A DNA stretch of 64,000 nucleotides from Hippasteria phrygiana (GCA_037893225.1 JAZGUH010000363.1:1178001-1242000); one strand, 5' to 3'. Counted from the stretch's first letter, positions 1 through 10,961 are shown. The notes: generated from the sequence alone by a model not told the origin. Numbers and translations: made by a program.

Positions 1-288
1 AGCAATTAAAATTTCATTCTATTTTAAATGAGACAACCCGTCCACTATCAGGCCAGGAATACAAAACAGTCTTTAAATAAAGCAGAAAACATGTTACACG
101 AAGTCATTTTCCTCTAAAGTCAGGATAGCGCCATCAAAATTCCAAGCTTGTAAATGACAGCAAGAGTGGAACGCTTTTCTTTAAAAAGCGTCCCCGAAAA
201 TCATCCATTTTATCGCTACCAATATTTCTATCGCAGTGTTTTCCCAACATGTGAATTACATTCTCATGCCGTGGGTAATTCTGGTCTT

Positions 289-290
<2 letters not shown>

Positions 291-332
<42 letters not shown>
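291..332. repeat. poly(G) tract, 42 G
   Basis: An uninterrupted run of 42 G. Shorter relatives are G19 at 1262-1280, G32 at 47010-47041 and C29 at 50110-50138. Such tracts are hard to sequence, so the length is approximate. The proline or glycine ORFs across it are artefacts. Confidence 0.95.
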
Positions 333-333
<1 letters not shown>

Positions 334-910
334 GTTTCACTAATATTCTGAATGTTTTATATTATCCTCTGTACACAAAATAGAGTTGAATTCCAATTCA
401 GCCATGCCAGCCGCTTCAAATACTGACATTGCAATTTTCCCAGCACGAACAGTTCTAAAGAGAGAACTGCACACAAGTAAATTGAATGAGAAAGATAGGA
501 CGTATGTCGTGCAAACAAAACTGCCCCGAATTCTCGCAGGCAAATGTCAATCTTCAAAAGATGAAACCATCAAACCAGTATTAAATTTAGCTAGGAAATG
601 CGTATTTTTTTTGTGTGGACGTGTCCCGGAAAAGGATCTGGCGTTCTTTTGTGACAAAAAAGACTGACAATCTATTTCGGGTTTTTAATTATATCAGAGG
701 CTCTGCGAATGATGTTCACCACTTTAATATGGGTGAATCGATGTGTGGGGACTTGGGGAAACATTAATGGCTCTTTTGAGCTCTGAATATGATTGGATAT
801 GCTGGCTGATAATTGTCCGCGCTGTCAGTACGAATTTATCAGGGTTATTCTCCTTAAGTTTTTAGATGATCTAAAACAGCTCTTTAAACTTGAAAGCTTG
901 GTGGTAAACA

Positions 911-1104
911 GGGGCGAATTGTATAGAGCTGCTTAAGCACAAAAATATGCTTAAAGATTAAGCAAACAACAGCTAAATACCAATCCCAAGCAATATACAT
1001 GTACATCACATGGAGTTTTGGCTGGTAACCTGATTTTATTAAGCAAGTATTTTTGTGCTTAAATAAAGCTTTGTGCTTATAAGCAGCTCTATGAAATTAG
1101 CCCC
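911..1104. mobile_element. MITE with GGGGC...GCCCC ends
   Basis: The left end carries GAGCTGCTTAAGCACAAAAA and the right end its inverted counterpart (TTTTTGTGCTTA, then GCAGCTCTATG and GCCCC), making a ~190-bp terminal-inverted-repeat element without coding capacity. No target duplication is obvious. Superfamily not determined. Confidence 0.7.
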
Positions 1105-2329
1105 AGGTGAAAAGGATTTACTGTGTCCCTACGAAAACATCTTACTTATTCCTAAAACAGTCAACCTTGGTTGAGACAAAACAAACAAGACAGTCCAAAA
1201 TTACATTTTCTTTTGATTTCTTAAGAGAGAAACAGTTGCACATCGGGATAAGGGTGGGGGAGGGGGGGGGGGGGGGGGGGCGGCAGGGAGAAAACTTGCT
1301 CCGCCGCTCCGGCGGTATTGTTTTATTTTGTTTATTTTGTTTAGGAAATACATTTCAGAAATTGAAAGCGCTTTTCCCGGTACTCACCCCTTCTCCTACA
1401 CAATTTTGAAAAACTTTTCTCGAAAAAAAATTGAGGACGTTTTTGCCCTCTATATGAACGAATAAAAGCCGGATACGTCACTGGATAAACATTTAGCGTG
1501 TTCGATTACTAACCCGCGCTTACTCGTGCCTCTAAGTCGGGGATAGTTGCACATGCGCTGTACGTTTGAGTAACGAACGATCTCGGGTCACTCGAGTGAC
1601 GTCAACGTGGCTAGTGACAACATCTCTCTGGTGCGGTATTTGCGATGCCCAATTTTCTGTCAGTGCTATGACCAGCTTATAATTTGTTTTTTATTAATTT
1701 GTTGATCATTTATTGACAAATAGTTGGTGTTTGTTAATTGTTACTATTTTAAATGACTCATATAATTATTTTTATATTTATAACAAATTGATAAGAAATT
1801 AAAGAGGTTCAAATTTTCAATATATTTTTTTGTAATTTAGCAATATTGTCAACTTTTTAACTGAAATATTTAATTGTCCTCCAGAATGACCAAAAATTTC
1901 AATCAACAAAAATCCATACCTTTGCATAGGGTTAACCTATCATGACCATTGACCCCTCAATTGGACGGACAGAATCGGAGCCCCATTTTAAGGTGGATTG
2001 GTTTTAAATAAGGTGACATACTTGACTTAAAGCCATGGTGCTTCATTCGCAATGTGTGCACATGTGTTGAATTTACGTCAATCGTCCAGAGTAATTTGGA
2101 AAGTAATATTTGTCGCTGTTTTGAATTAATTTCCCACCGCTGGCGCATCGCCGGTCGTGGCAGCCATGTTTTTAGCATGGAGCAAGTTCGGGTGCTGCTG
2201 ATCTAGTCCCTTTTGTCAATTTTGCGATTTATATCACGCATGCATGGTCTGTTTTCACTCGAACGCATCTAGTCTATCGACTACGCGCGTCAAATCTAGT
2301 TAGTGTCCAGCAACAACAAACGGCAAAGA
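1105..2329. other. intergenic, no supported gene
   Basis: Contains a G19 run at 1262-1280 and AT-rich sequence. Short ORFs here lack recognisable domains. The stretch just upstream of 2330 would hold the promoter of the Harbinger transposase, but I see no clear TATA box. Confidence 0.5.
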
Positions 2330-2540
2330 ATGTCGTCTGCTCGGCAACGGCAGGTAACGCACAATGGCTACACATGTAATGGCACTTTTCTCTTCAATGA
2401 GATGTTTCTAAATGATTGCGCGGAGGAAGAAGTAATTCTACAGAGAATCAGCCAAAAAATTGCCTCAGTAGGTACACTGTGTATCGATACAGGTGCTGCA
2501 AATGCGAGAAGAGACCGTGACGATGTTCCCAAAATAGGAG

Positions 2541-3215
2541 GTAGGGCCAGGGCCTATCAGTATCACAGTACTATCAGTCACTAGTCAGCTGTCATATGGT
2601 TAACGCTCAATGAGATTTAAGTGTTAGCAACTCCTAAAGCCCCATAAAATGTGGCTCGAATACTGGACTTCTTCCGTATAAATAAACTTTTCCTCAAGAA
2701 TTGCACACACCATCGTGTATCTCATAATATGGAGGTAATCCAATATTTTAGGATAAAATTCCATGGCCTCAACGTTTTTACTCGTTGTTACTTACAATAT
2801 ATTTTTGGCTAAAATAAGATTATATTTCTTATAAAAAGGTGGAAAAAGTGAAAAAGTGGAGCAACGTATATTTTTACCCCGTCTTTTTGTATTCCTTACT
2901 TGAACCTTGGGTAGAGGTAGAACTTCATAGCCCCGCCCCTCCCCTCCCCATCTAGTTTAACATTGCTTAATAACTGTGGGTGATTGCTCTAGGAGGTATG
3001 GGTCATGTCAATTTTTTTACCATAACTATTAACTAGTTGCTTATTTATAAGGCCCTATGTTAGTAAAACTCTTAACATTAGGTGCGTCAAATTAGGCCCA
3101 TGTTACAGCACATGGTTAATTTTTTTTAAGGGCAAAAGGCTAACGACATTTTTTGTAAAGTTACCCCCCGTTATGTTTTTATCAATATTTTTTCATTTCT
3201 GTGTGTTATTATTAG
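2541..3215 (+). other. intron 1 of the HARBI1-like transposase
   Basis: Begins GTAGGG and ends in a T-rich tract and ATTAG. Joining the flanking exons keeps the reading frame across a glycine codon. I see no further gene in it. Confidence 0.7.
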
Positions 3216-3480
3216 GTTATTTTGAAGAATTAGTGCCGCAGATGACATTGGATGACTTTCGCTACCACTTTCGTGTAACTAGGCCTGCATTTGAAAACAT
3301 TCTCAACGAGATTGCCGTGCATTTAATTGGTGACCATTCTGGAGGAGAAGAAGATGTTTTGCCCAGTAAGCAACTTCTTCTATTCCTGTGGTATGTCAGC
3401 AATCAGCAAAGCATGAGAGAAATTGCTCATCTTTTTGGAGTTGCCAAGAGCACCACACACTCCATAATGTATCGGGTCAT

Positions 3481-4143
3481 GGGTGTGTTTAGCCCTAGAA
3501 GGACGCTATGATATAGCGTCCTAGCGCCCAAGTATGCAAAACAGGCCTATGCTAGAAACCGAAGATCAAAAATCACACTTTACCTGCATAAATATTCTTG
3601 GCATCATTTTATTCAAACAGTTCAACACCCCATCTCCCTGTTGGGATAGCAATATTCCTCCAAGAATGTCAAGAACAGGAGATATTTGCGGCGCAAAATC
3701 GTCTCCACGCGACGCTGACTTCACAAACACGAGGAGTAATACCCACATTTAGAACGTTCATCAACAGAGGGCGCAATTTACAGTCGCCGCGTGCACCACG
3801 CGACAGACATATGGGTTATTTATGTCTGTGGGCGTGCACGGCCGAAATTGCGCCCTCTGTTGATAAACGTTCTAAATGTGGGTATTACTCCTCGTGTTTG
3901 TGAAGTCAGCGTCGCGTGGAGACGATTTTGCGCCGCAAATATCTCCTGTTCTTGACATTCTTGGAGGAATATTGCTATCCCAACAGGGAGATGGGCTGTT
4001 GAACTGTTTGAATAAAATGATGCCAAGAATATTTATGCAGGTAAAGTGTGATTTTTGATCTTCGGTTTCTAGCATAGGCCTGTTTTGCATACTTGGGCGC
4101 TATGACGCTATATCATAGCGTCATTCTAGGGCTAGGGTGTGTT
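3481..4143. mobile_element. 645-bp foldback element with 9-bp target duplication (Mutator-like size)
   Basis: The element proper is 3490-4134. Its ends are TAGCCCTAGAA and the inverted TTCTAGGGCTA, and the arms stay complementary for about 270 bp towards the centre near 3810. GGGTGTGTT is duplicated on both sides (3481-3489 and 4135-4143). Near each tip is a smaller palindrome, GACGCTATGATATAGCGTC. A 9-bp duplication and long inverted repeats fit a non-autonomous Mutator-like element; the family assignment is inferred from that alone. Removing it restores the transposase codons MGVFS. Confidence 0.85.
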
Positions 4144-4460
4144 TAGCAAGTTCCTTTAACATGTGAGTTTATTTTTAAATAATTGTCTTTAATATCAACT
4201 AGCTAAGCTAATCCCTGAATTCTGAAAAAAGGCCCTGATTGTTTATCTTAGAAGTGACTGTTGCACAATAGAAAAGAGCAATTTTTCAAAACTGATCATT
4301 GGTTGCAAACATCAAAATTCTCGTATAACAACCACGATGCAAATCTTCAAATCGTATTTAAAATAAATTGTATGATAAAGTACTACTTTTCTGATTTATT
4401 GTATATTTCCGTCAAATTTCAGCTCATTCAATGGCTAACTGCACAGCGTCAGCAGGAGAT

Positions 4461-4607
4461 GTGGAATTTCTTTTCGGCATTGTACGACATGCATGCTCAT
4501 TGAGCCGTTGGGTAACGCATAGCGTTACGCATTCCTTTCAGGCTATATAAAGAGTGCATTTCACAATGCTTGTTCCTTCTCGGTTGAGCATTCAATACCT
4601 TGCTTTA
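4461..4607 (+). repeat. A1 repeat of the DIRS-order element, with promoter
   Basis: Left terminal repeat. It contains the hairpin GTAACGCATAGCGTTAC and, shortly after, TATATAA at 4544-4550, so it probably carries the promoter for gag and RT. The near-identical A2 copy is at 7986-8128. Confidence 0.85.
4544..4550 (+). promoter_or_regulatory. TATA box in A1
   Basis: CTATATAAAG lies about 115 bp upstream of the likely gag ATG (4664). The same box recurs in A2 at 8069-8075. Confidence 0.6.
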
Positions 4608-4663
4608 CTAGAGACACGCGTATTCGTACACACATAGGCCTTACACGTACCTTTCTTATCACG

Positions 4664-5328
4664 ATGATGAGCGACGGGGATCTCAGCCAGTCATCAAACC
4701 GCGACATTTTTTACCGCTATTCGAGATCTTCAGCAGAAGCTTGCATCAGCGTGCAAGAAGCAAAAGCTATCGGACAGTCCCGCTGCTTTGAAGAGTGAGG
4801 GCAACAAGGAACAGTACGACCACTCCGTATAAGGTTGCTACTCTGATTGAAACTGCTTTGGCAGCACTGGATGTAGCCGATATTTCAGGTGTCCAATCGC
4901 ACCTGAAGGAGGCCTTAGATGCTCTACAGCAACGCCAGAAGCTGATTAAATTAGCCGACAGATCACCGCTTGGGTGGGCAACTGTGAAAGAATACGTGAC
5001 GGACAACCTTGCCGATGACTCGGACGATGAGAAGCGACTACGCAAGGCCGAGAAGTCGGCCGCAGCCAGAAAAGCGGAGAGCGCCAAGAAATACAAGGCG
5101 AAGTCGAGGTCTCGTGCGACACCGTTTCCTACTAGCATGTTTGGCCAGTCTAATTTTCGCCGCTACACCGGCGCCCCAACCGGATTTCCAGCTCAAGGCT
5201 TTGACGGCAGAGTTTGCTACCAATGCGGCATCAGAGGGCATGTCCGCCCCAATTGCCCCTCTCTGCGAGCCCTGCGAAGTACCCAGCAGCAACCTCGCGC
5301 CATTCCCCAAAACCCAAGCGCCTCATAA
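4664..5328 (+). pseudogene. gag of the DIRS-order element, frameshifted
   Basis: Structural nucleic-acid-binding protein of the retroelement. The ATG pair at 4664/4667 opens a frame that reaches TGA at 4797-4799. Recognisable gag sequence continues in a second frame from a T6 run near 4707 (IRDLQQKLASA...), then in a third from about 4828 (KVATLIETALAAL...KLIKLADRSPLGW). The last 177 codons, open at 4795-5328, end in a CCHC zinc knuckle (CYQCGIRGHVRPNC) near 5215-5256 preceded by a Lys/Arg-rich stretch. Two 1-nt shifts are therefore needed for a full protein. The first lies in a homopolymer and could be an assembly error; otherwise the copy is dead in gag. Confidence 0.75.
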
Positions 5329-7698
5329 AGCATCGGCAAATCTGTCGCATACCACCACATTCTCGCCATATGTGCGCGATGGACCCGAATTTTCCTCGTT
5401 CGTAGCGCCAGCAGTGCACACCCAGCCGGGTGTTTCGAGGTCTTCTGATGGGCACAACTACGGTGACCAGGTAGCACACTTGATGGGTAATCGGAACTGC
5501 AACAATTCCTGCCAGCGCCAATCGGGCGCGTCCAAACTTAGCGTCAGCAGGTATACTTTTCCCGTGACAGAAATGCCAACTCCGGTGGTAACGTCGGAAA
5601 TTCTTCCCAGCGGCAGTGATGAACCGCGCACCGAGCCCATTAGGTCAAGCAGCGTAGACGGCCACATCCCGCCTTGTCATCATGCACATGAGAGGGACTG
5701 GGAAGCGACGGAACATCCCGTCGGCACAGTGCCAGAAGGTGTTAAAGGTAAATTAAAACCATGTTTGCCTTTTTGGATAAAAGAGCTAAAATCCAATCGT
5801 TTGGTTACTGACACAATTAGTCAAGGTTACAGAATTCCATTCTTGTCTTTGCCTACTCCATTTTATGCAAAGAATAATAGATCCAGTCTGGAAAATCCTA
5901 TTTTTGTTAAGTCTGCCATTGATGATTTGTTACGTAAGCATTGCATACTGGAGGTTCAGTCCCGGCCACATTGTTGCAATCCTTTAACGGTTGCAGAGGG
6001 AAAGAAATTACGTTTAGTCCTGGACCTCTGCCACACTAACAAATTCATTTTCAAAACGAATTTCAAATATGAAGATCTCAACCACATTGCCCAGGTCTTA
6101 GACGAGAACCAGTTTTACATGTCTTTTGATTTTGAATCTGGTTACCACCATGTTGACATACATCCACAGTATATGCAGTATTTAGGATTTTCTTGGCAAG
6201 AGTCTAAAGATAACCCCAAATATTACGTCTTTACAGTTCTGCCATTTGGCCTGAGCAGCGCTTGCCATATTTTCACAAAGGTTGTTAGACCTTTAGTGTA
6301 CCACTGGTGTGCCTACGGAATTATTTCCTTTGTTTACATCGATGACGGCCTTATTGTTTCCAATTCAAAGGAACAGGCCGAGACCAACAGAAATGTCGTA
6401 AGAACCACCATTGCCAATAGCGGTTTTGTTCTAAACGACAGGAAATGCGTTTGGAACCCATCACAGTCGATTCTCTATCTCGGCTTTGTTATTAATTCAT
6501 TATCTGCGTCATTTTTTATTCCAGAACAGAAGATTGTCAAGCTATTGTCTTCTATAGACAGCTGCAAATGGGGGCAGCCCCCATACCGGGTGCCAGTTAA
6601 AGGTTTGGCTTCAGTAGCAGGACAGGTGATTTCTATGACCCCTGCGCTCGGGCCAGTTACCCGACTAATGACGAGGAATTGTTATCGCGCAATTGAGTCG
6701 CGTCTTTCTTGGTACCAGTCCATTATCCTTACTTCAGACGTCCTCCATGAAATGGGTTTTTGGAAAGGGAATATTCAAAATTTGAATGGTTTTCCCTTTA
6801 AGTTTCGCCTAGTTCCTACCACGCAGTTGTACACAGACGCCAGTAACTCGGGTTACGGTGGCTATGTACAAGGCAAACCAGAATTGTGTTTTCACGGTTC
6901 ATGGGCGCCGCTCGAAAGAACAAAAAGCTCCACCTGGCGCGAGCTCATGGCTATACTCCGTATTCTCTCCCAAGCAGGCGGTACGCTTGCTCATGAAAAG
7001 ATCAAGTGTTTCACCGACAATTCCAGTGTCCCCACTATTATTAAGTGTGGCAGTAGCAAATCTGATTTGCATGGCATCGCCCTGGACATTTTTAATGTCT
7101 GTCATAAGCACGACATTGTTTTAGTTCCAGAATGGCTTCCTAGACTCGAAAACCAAATAGCTGACAAAATCAACAAGACAATGATTACGACGACTAGGCC
7201 ATTGATGCCCATTCATTCGCTTTGATTGACGGGCTATGGGGCCCTCATAGAGTAGATCGTTTTGCATCGCCTTCTAATCGAAAACTTTTCAATTTTAATA
7301 CCAGGTTTTGGTGCCAGGGTACTTCGGCTGTTGATGCCTTTTGTCAAGACTGGTCAGGTGAGAACAATTATTTTTGTCCACCGGTATCCCTTATTGTACA
7401 AGTTGTTCGACGATTGAAGTCGACCAAATCTATTGGAACTTTGGTAGTTCCGAAGTGGCCGGCCGCATATTTTTGGCCCGTTTTATGCCCAGATGGTTTT
7501 CATTTTGGCCGTCACATTTGTGACTGGCGGCTTTTACGCACCTCTTTTACACCCCCCTCTTTGGGCGGAGTTTCAGTATTCTCTACGAATCCAGCATTTT
7601 TGATGCTAGCTTTGAGATACGATTTATCTTTACCTCCCAGAGCATCTAATAGAGGTTTCTGCTGCAGCGATTTGGGCTACTGCAATTTATGCATTTAA
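5329..7698 (+). pseudogene. reverse transcriptase / RNase H of the DIRS-order element
   Basis: Copies element RNA into DNA. The open frame up to 7225 contains the DIRS-type lead-in (GKLKPCLPFWIKEL...KSAIDDLLRKHCI), LRLVLDLCHTN, the catalytic FDFESGYHH near 6125, FTVLPFGLSSACHIF, and YIDD at about 6334-6345. RNase H follows with LYTDASNSGYGG near 6830, WRELMAIL, and CFTDNSS near 7011. The domain then continues in another frame (WGPHRVDRFASPSNRK...PVSLIVQVVRRL) from 7222 to 7698, so a 1-nt shift is needed near 7180, and a Trp codon in that frame is TAG near 7201. The frame is also open upstream to 5009, overlapping gag out of phase; that part is probably not translated. Catalytic residues are present, but the ORF is broken in its 3' third. 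Confidence 0.85.
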
Positions 7699-7846
7699 AC
7701 CAACGTTTTTCCAATCGAAAGTTCGGCCTAGCGATTTTTTCTTGTCGCCACGATGCTTTACGCCTCTTATTGTTCACTAGCTTCGGAAAACACCGAAGTC
7801 ATTAGCCGCACATTCAAAAATATCCTTCCTTTGGCGTTTCTCCTGT

Positions 7847-8128
7847 AGTTGGTGCTCACAACCGAATCCAACTTGTTCAACCAAGTTTTGGTTTCCTATT
7901 TTGCATTATTTGAAGTGTATTTGTGTCTTGTTCCTTTAATGAGGAAGATAGAGAAAAGAAATGTATTTTCTTACGAAGTAAGAAAGTGGAATTTCTTTTC
8001 GGCATTGTACGACATGCATGCTCATTGAGCCGTTGGGTAACGCATAGCGTTACGCATTCCTTTCAGGCTATATAAAGAGTGCATTTCACATTGTTCCTTC
8101 TCGGTTGAGCATTCAATACCTTGCTTTA
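7847..8128 (+). repeat. internal B1-A2 junction of the DIRS-order element
   Basis: B1 (7847-7985) matches the 3' end of the element, and A2 (7986-8128) matches the 5' end. B1 ends in the small palindrome TTTCTTACGAAGTAAGAAA, a plausible recombinase site because the same palindrome closes B2 at 9840-9858. A2 brings a second TATATAA (8069-8075) about 470 bp upstream of the recombinase coding exon. Confidence 0.9.
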
Positions 8129-8542
8129 AACCCACCCTTTACCCACCTCTTCACCGTACGGTAGCATGGAACAGGGGAGTGCGCCCCCGCTTGGCATCCT
8201 GGGACGCAACCACGTTTCCCCTACAAGTTAGGGGTTTTTCGTGGCCTCCGAGTTCCATTTAACCACGCGTTATTGGACCGCGGTGCCAGGCGCCATGATA
8301 CTAATGATACTTATGCGTAGCATTTATTCAAGAGATCCCGACTATCAATTTGACCAATGATTTTGCTTTAAATTTTGAGTGTGCAGCAAGGCAATTTTAT
8401 GCCACGTGACGTTTTGTCTCACGTATTTTGTGTCCATTTAGTACATTTTGGTAAAACTTTGTACATTTGTCTAGCGGCTTTATGACCCGCGTTTTCCATA
8501 AGAACAGTTTTTCTGTTGGCTGTTTTCTTTTCCCTTTTTCAG
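8129..8542 (+). other. probable leader and intron ahead of the recombinase exon
   Basis: No ORF of note. It ends in a strong acceptor-like tract (TTTTCTTTTCCCTTTTTCAG, 8523-8542). If used, the recombinase mRNA would start from the A2 TATA box and splice into 8543. No donor was settled. Confidence 0.4.
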
Positions 8543-9537
8543 GGATATGGGACTCCCGTGCGTCAGCTTTGGATGACCCATCCTTACAAGCGCTAGCGGA
8601 GACGCAACTCCCGGTTCTCCTAACATCGGCTAAAGCTTCATCTACCATCTCCAAATATTCACTTGCTTGGAACAGATGGGAGAAGTGGACACGAACCAGA
8701 TCCGGAGTCCGAGTTTTCCCGGCGGAACCCTACCACTTATGCCTTTACTTGGCCCATCTCGGTCAGTCATCAGGAGCGAAGACAATTGCGAACGCCTTTG
8801 CAGCAGCCGCAAAATGGACGCATTCCCTAGCCGGATTGTCTTCGCCTACCGATGACCCATTGTTGAAGACAACTCTGCAGGGATACAACCGGATATACGC
8901 TTCCCCGACACGGAGGAAGGAACCAATCACAGCGGACATTTTGGAAAAGTTATTGGCCTCTCATGGTCAGCCTTCCGCAGATTTAGCAGACCTTAGAGTT
9001 CTGTTTATTTCCTTTCTGAGTTATGCTGGATTTCTAAGATTTAATGATATTGCCACCGTTAGGTGCAAGGATTGTACATTTTTCGCGGATCGCATGACAA
9101 TTTATTTATGGAAATCCAAAACTGATCAATTTCGTCAAGGAAGTTATGTTACAATTGCTAGAACGCACAAATGTACATGTCCAGTTTCCATTGCCGAAAG
9201 GTATTTAAGGGCTCTCGGAGACTCGCCAGATTGCGAGCTGCCCGTTATTCGTAGATTAACTACTTCCAAGAAAGGACTAGTTCCCACTTCTCATGCCTTG
9301 AGTTATACCAGAACTCGTGAGATTGTACTTGAAGCCATAAAACCATTTGTGCCAGATATTAGCAAATATGGCCTCCACAGCCTAAGAGCAGGTGGCGCAT
9401 CTGCAGCAAGCAATGCTCTGGTACCATCGTGGCTAGTTGCACGCCACGGCAGATGGAAGACTGACAAGGCTAGAAGTGCCTATGTTAAACCAAATATTGA
9501 AGCCGAACTACTTCCATCTAAATCACTTGGAATCTAA
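8467..9537 (+). CDS. tyrosine recombinase of the DIRS-order element, ORF open
   Basis: Integrase that inserts the circular DNA intermediate by site-specific recombination. The 356-codon frame contains an N-terminal SAM-like domain (SSTISKYSLAWNRWEKW) and the catalytic domain: R191 in GFLRFNDI, a Lys in LWKSKTDQFRQG (216-218), H304 and R307 in GLHSLRAGG, HGRW at 327-330, and nucleophile Y339 in SAYVKP. The full R-K-H-R-H/W-Y set is present. The first ~26 codons are probably not coding, because a splice acceptor ends at 8542; the protein would begin in an upstream exon and continue GIWDSRASALDDP. It sits between A2 and B2, apart from gag-RT, so it could be transcribed separately from the A2 promoter. 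AATAAA at 9711-9716 may serve as polyadenylation signal. Confidence 0.85.
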   Translation: MSSGFMTRVFHKNSFSVGCFLFPFSGIWDSRASALDDPSLQALAETQLPVLLTSAKASSTISKYSLAWNRWEKWTRTRSGVRVFPAEPYHLCLYLAHLGQSSGAKTIANAFAAAAKWTHSLAGLSSPTDDPLLKTTLQGYNRIYASPTRRKEPITADILEKLLASHGQPSADLADLRVLFISFLSYAGFLRFNDIATVRCKDCTFFADRMTIYLWKSKTDQFRQGSYVTIARTHKCTCPVSIAERYLRALGDSPDCELPVIRRLTTSKKGLVPTSHALSYTRTREIVLEAIKPFVPDISKYGLHSLRAGGASAASNALVPSWLVARHGRWKTDKARSAYVKPNIEAELLPSKSLGI

Positions 9538-9719
9538 CTACATGTAGATTATTGCTGAATCATTGAAACGTAAACTTGGAAGCCATTGTTTCATTTAATT
9601 GCATACATTAACCTTTTCAATGTTTAAAACGGGCGAGCAGACCATCTATTTCGTTACTTATAATTTTGTGTTGTAAATATGTAAAAGATAGAATTGGAAA
9701 AGAATGTAAGAATAAAGCG

Positions 9720-9858
9720 AGTTGGTGCTCACAACCGAATCCAACTTGTTCAACCAAGTTTTGGTTTCCTATTTTGCATTATTTGAAGTGTATTTGTGTC
9801 TTGTTCCTTTAATGAGGAAGATAGAGAAAAGAAATGTATTTTCTTACGAAGTAAGAAA
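9720..9858 (+). repeat. B2 terminal repeat of the DIRS-order element
   Basis: 139 bp, reading identical to B1 at 7847-7985. It ends in TTTCTTACGAAGTAAGAAA (9840-9858), after which the HARBI1-like exon resumes. Confidence 0.9.
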
Positions 9859-9989
9859 ATCTAATTCAATTCAAATGCATTCCTGGAGTTGTTGGATTCA
9901 TTGATGGCTCACACATTAGGATTCCATTCTGCCCATCAGGAGATCAGGATTACATTAACAGAAAAAGAATTCCATCAATGCAGTTGCAG

Positions 9990-10448
9990 GTGAGTGTGAA
10001 AAGTTCAAAGTTAAGGTATTGTTATAAAAAACAAAACACCAAGTTAAACAAAAATGTCACACCTAAATATTAGATATAAAGCTGACATTAGCTTTTTGAA
10101 AACTAGTTTGTGTTTATATGTGTGTTTTCTTTTAAAGAAAATGAAAACTATTGCTCATATCTTTTAATAGTTAAGTGTACCAAGTCTAACTTCAATAGTT
10201 TCATTGTAGAAAAGGAATTCCGCCCTCTATTGGTCTTGCAAAACTATAATGTCAAATTACAAACTCAAATGTACTTGTGTAAAGCTGATTGGACAGATGA
10301 GGTTCTTTTACATTCAAGAAAATTGAAATTATTGCCTATTTAATTTACATCACAGTACCATGGCACAAGTTCAGTAAAATATGGAACAGGTTGGTTTGGC
10401 ATTGTTGATTTATGTGCATTTTTTTTCAAATGTATATTCTTTACACAG
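9990..10448 (+). other. intron 3 of the HARBI1-like transposase
   Basis: Donor GTGAGT at 9990 and acceptor TTACACAG ending at 10448; both flanks are phase 0 (SMQLQ|AVVEP). The 77-codon ORF inside has no domain and looks incidental. Confidence 0.75.
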
Positions 10449-10961
10449 GCAGTAGTTGAACCCAACATGCTCATTACCAATGTCTATGTTGGCTGGCCAG
10501 GTTGTACTCATGATGCAAGAGTTCTCCGAAACAGTACTCTACATGACAAGGCAGAAGAGTTATTTGCTCCTGGAACATATCTGATAGGAGATACAGCTTA
10601 TCCAGTTAAACCATGGCTAATAGCACCATATAAAGACACAGGACATCTGCGAAACAACCAGCGTAGGTTCAACAGGAAGCTTTCCTCAATTAGGCAAGTT
10701 GTCGAGAGGACATTTGGTCATTTGAAGGGACGATTTCGTAGACTAAGAGACATCCATTTGTATAATGTGCAGGCAATAGCACAGGTTATTATACCTGCAT
10801 GTATTCTACACAATACATGTATCCTTGATCGTGATGAAGTGGCTGATTTCATTGAAGTAGATCCTGATGTAAATCCAAACAATTACGTCAACATTTATGA
10901 AAATGCTGCCGATGGTCTGGCTATGAGGGATGCTTTATTAGCAAGATTGGATTTAGATTAG

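Larger units (their letters stand above)
4461..9858 (+). mobile_element. DIRS-order tyrosine-recombinase retroelement with split direct repeats
   Basis: Full-length insertion of about 5.4 kb in exon 3 of the HARBI1-like gene. Order: A1 (4461-4607), gag, RT/RNase H, B1 (7847-7985), A2 (7986-8128), recombinase, B2 (9720-9858). The B1-A2 junction equals the join of the two outer ends, as expected of a circular intermediate. B1 and B2 read identical over 139 bp, and A1 and A2 differ mainly by a 4-nt indel, so the insertion is young. There is no clear target duplication, as is usual for recombinase-mediated integration. Split A/B repeats are known from the Ngaro and PAT groups; I do not choose between them. 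Confidence 0.9.
2330..10961 (+). pseudogene. PIF/Harbinger (HARBI1-like) transposase, four exons, split by two insertions
   Basis: DDE transposase of the PIF/Harbinger family, acting on DNA in the nucleus. Exon 1 runs 2330-2540 (ATG at 2330, donor GTAGGG, phase 1). Exon 2 starts at 3216 and joins in frame (..PKIG|GYFEELV); it holds a helix-turn-helix-like stretch (SMREIAHLFGVAKSTTH) and ends at 4162 before GTGAGT. Exon 3 is 4423-4460 plus 9859-9989, with the first acidic residue in GVVGFIDGSHIRI. Exon 4 is 10449-10961, with WPGCTHDARVL (second D), GDTAYP and VERTFGHLKGRFRRL (E). All splice phases match. Breaks: a foldback element at 3490-4134, a DIRS element at 4461-9858, and an in-frame TAA just before the exon 2 donor. 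A Myb/SANT partner lies convergently at 13217-15803, the gene pair expected of an autonomous Harbinger. I did not find the outer terminal repeats. A domesticated gene is a less likely alternative. Confidence 0.85.

Noticed and set aside
134..351. Proline- or glycine-rich ORFs across the first G run
   Set aside because: Translation of a homopolymer; no conserved sequence on either side.
386..667. 93-codon ORF on the + strand
   Set aside because: No domain, no splice context, AT-rich surroundings; chance ORF.
2008..2320. Possible outer terminal repeat of the Harbinger pair near 2.2 kb
   Set aside because: No inverted partner found between 15.8 and 16.4 kb by reading.
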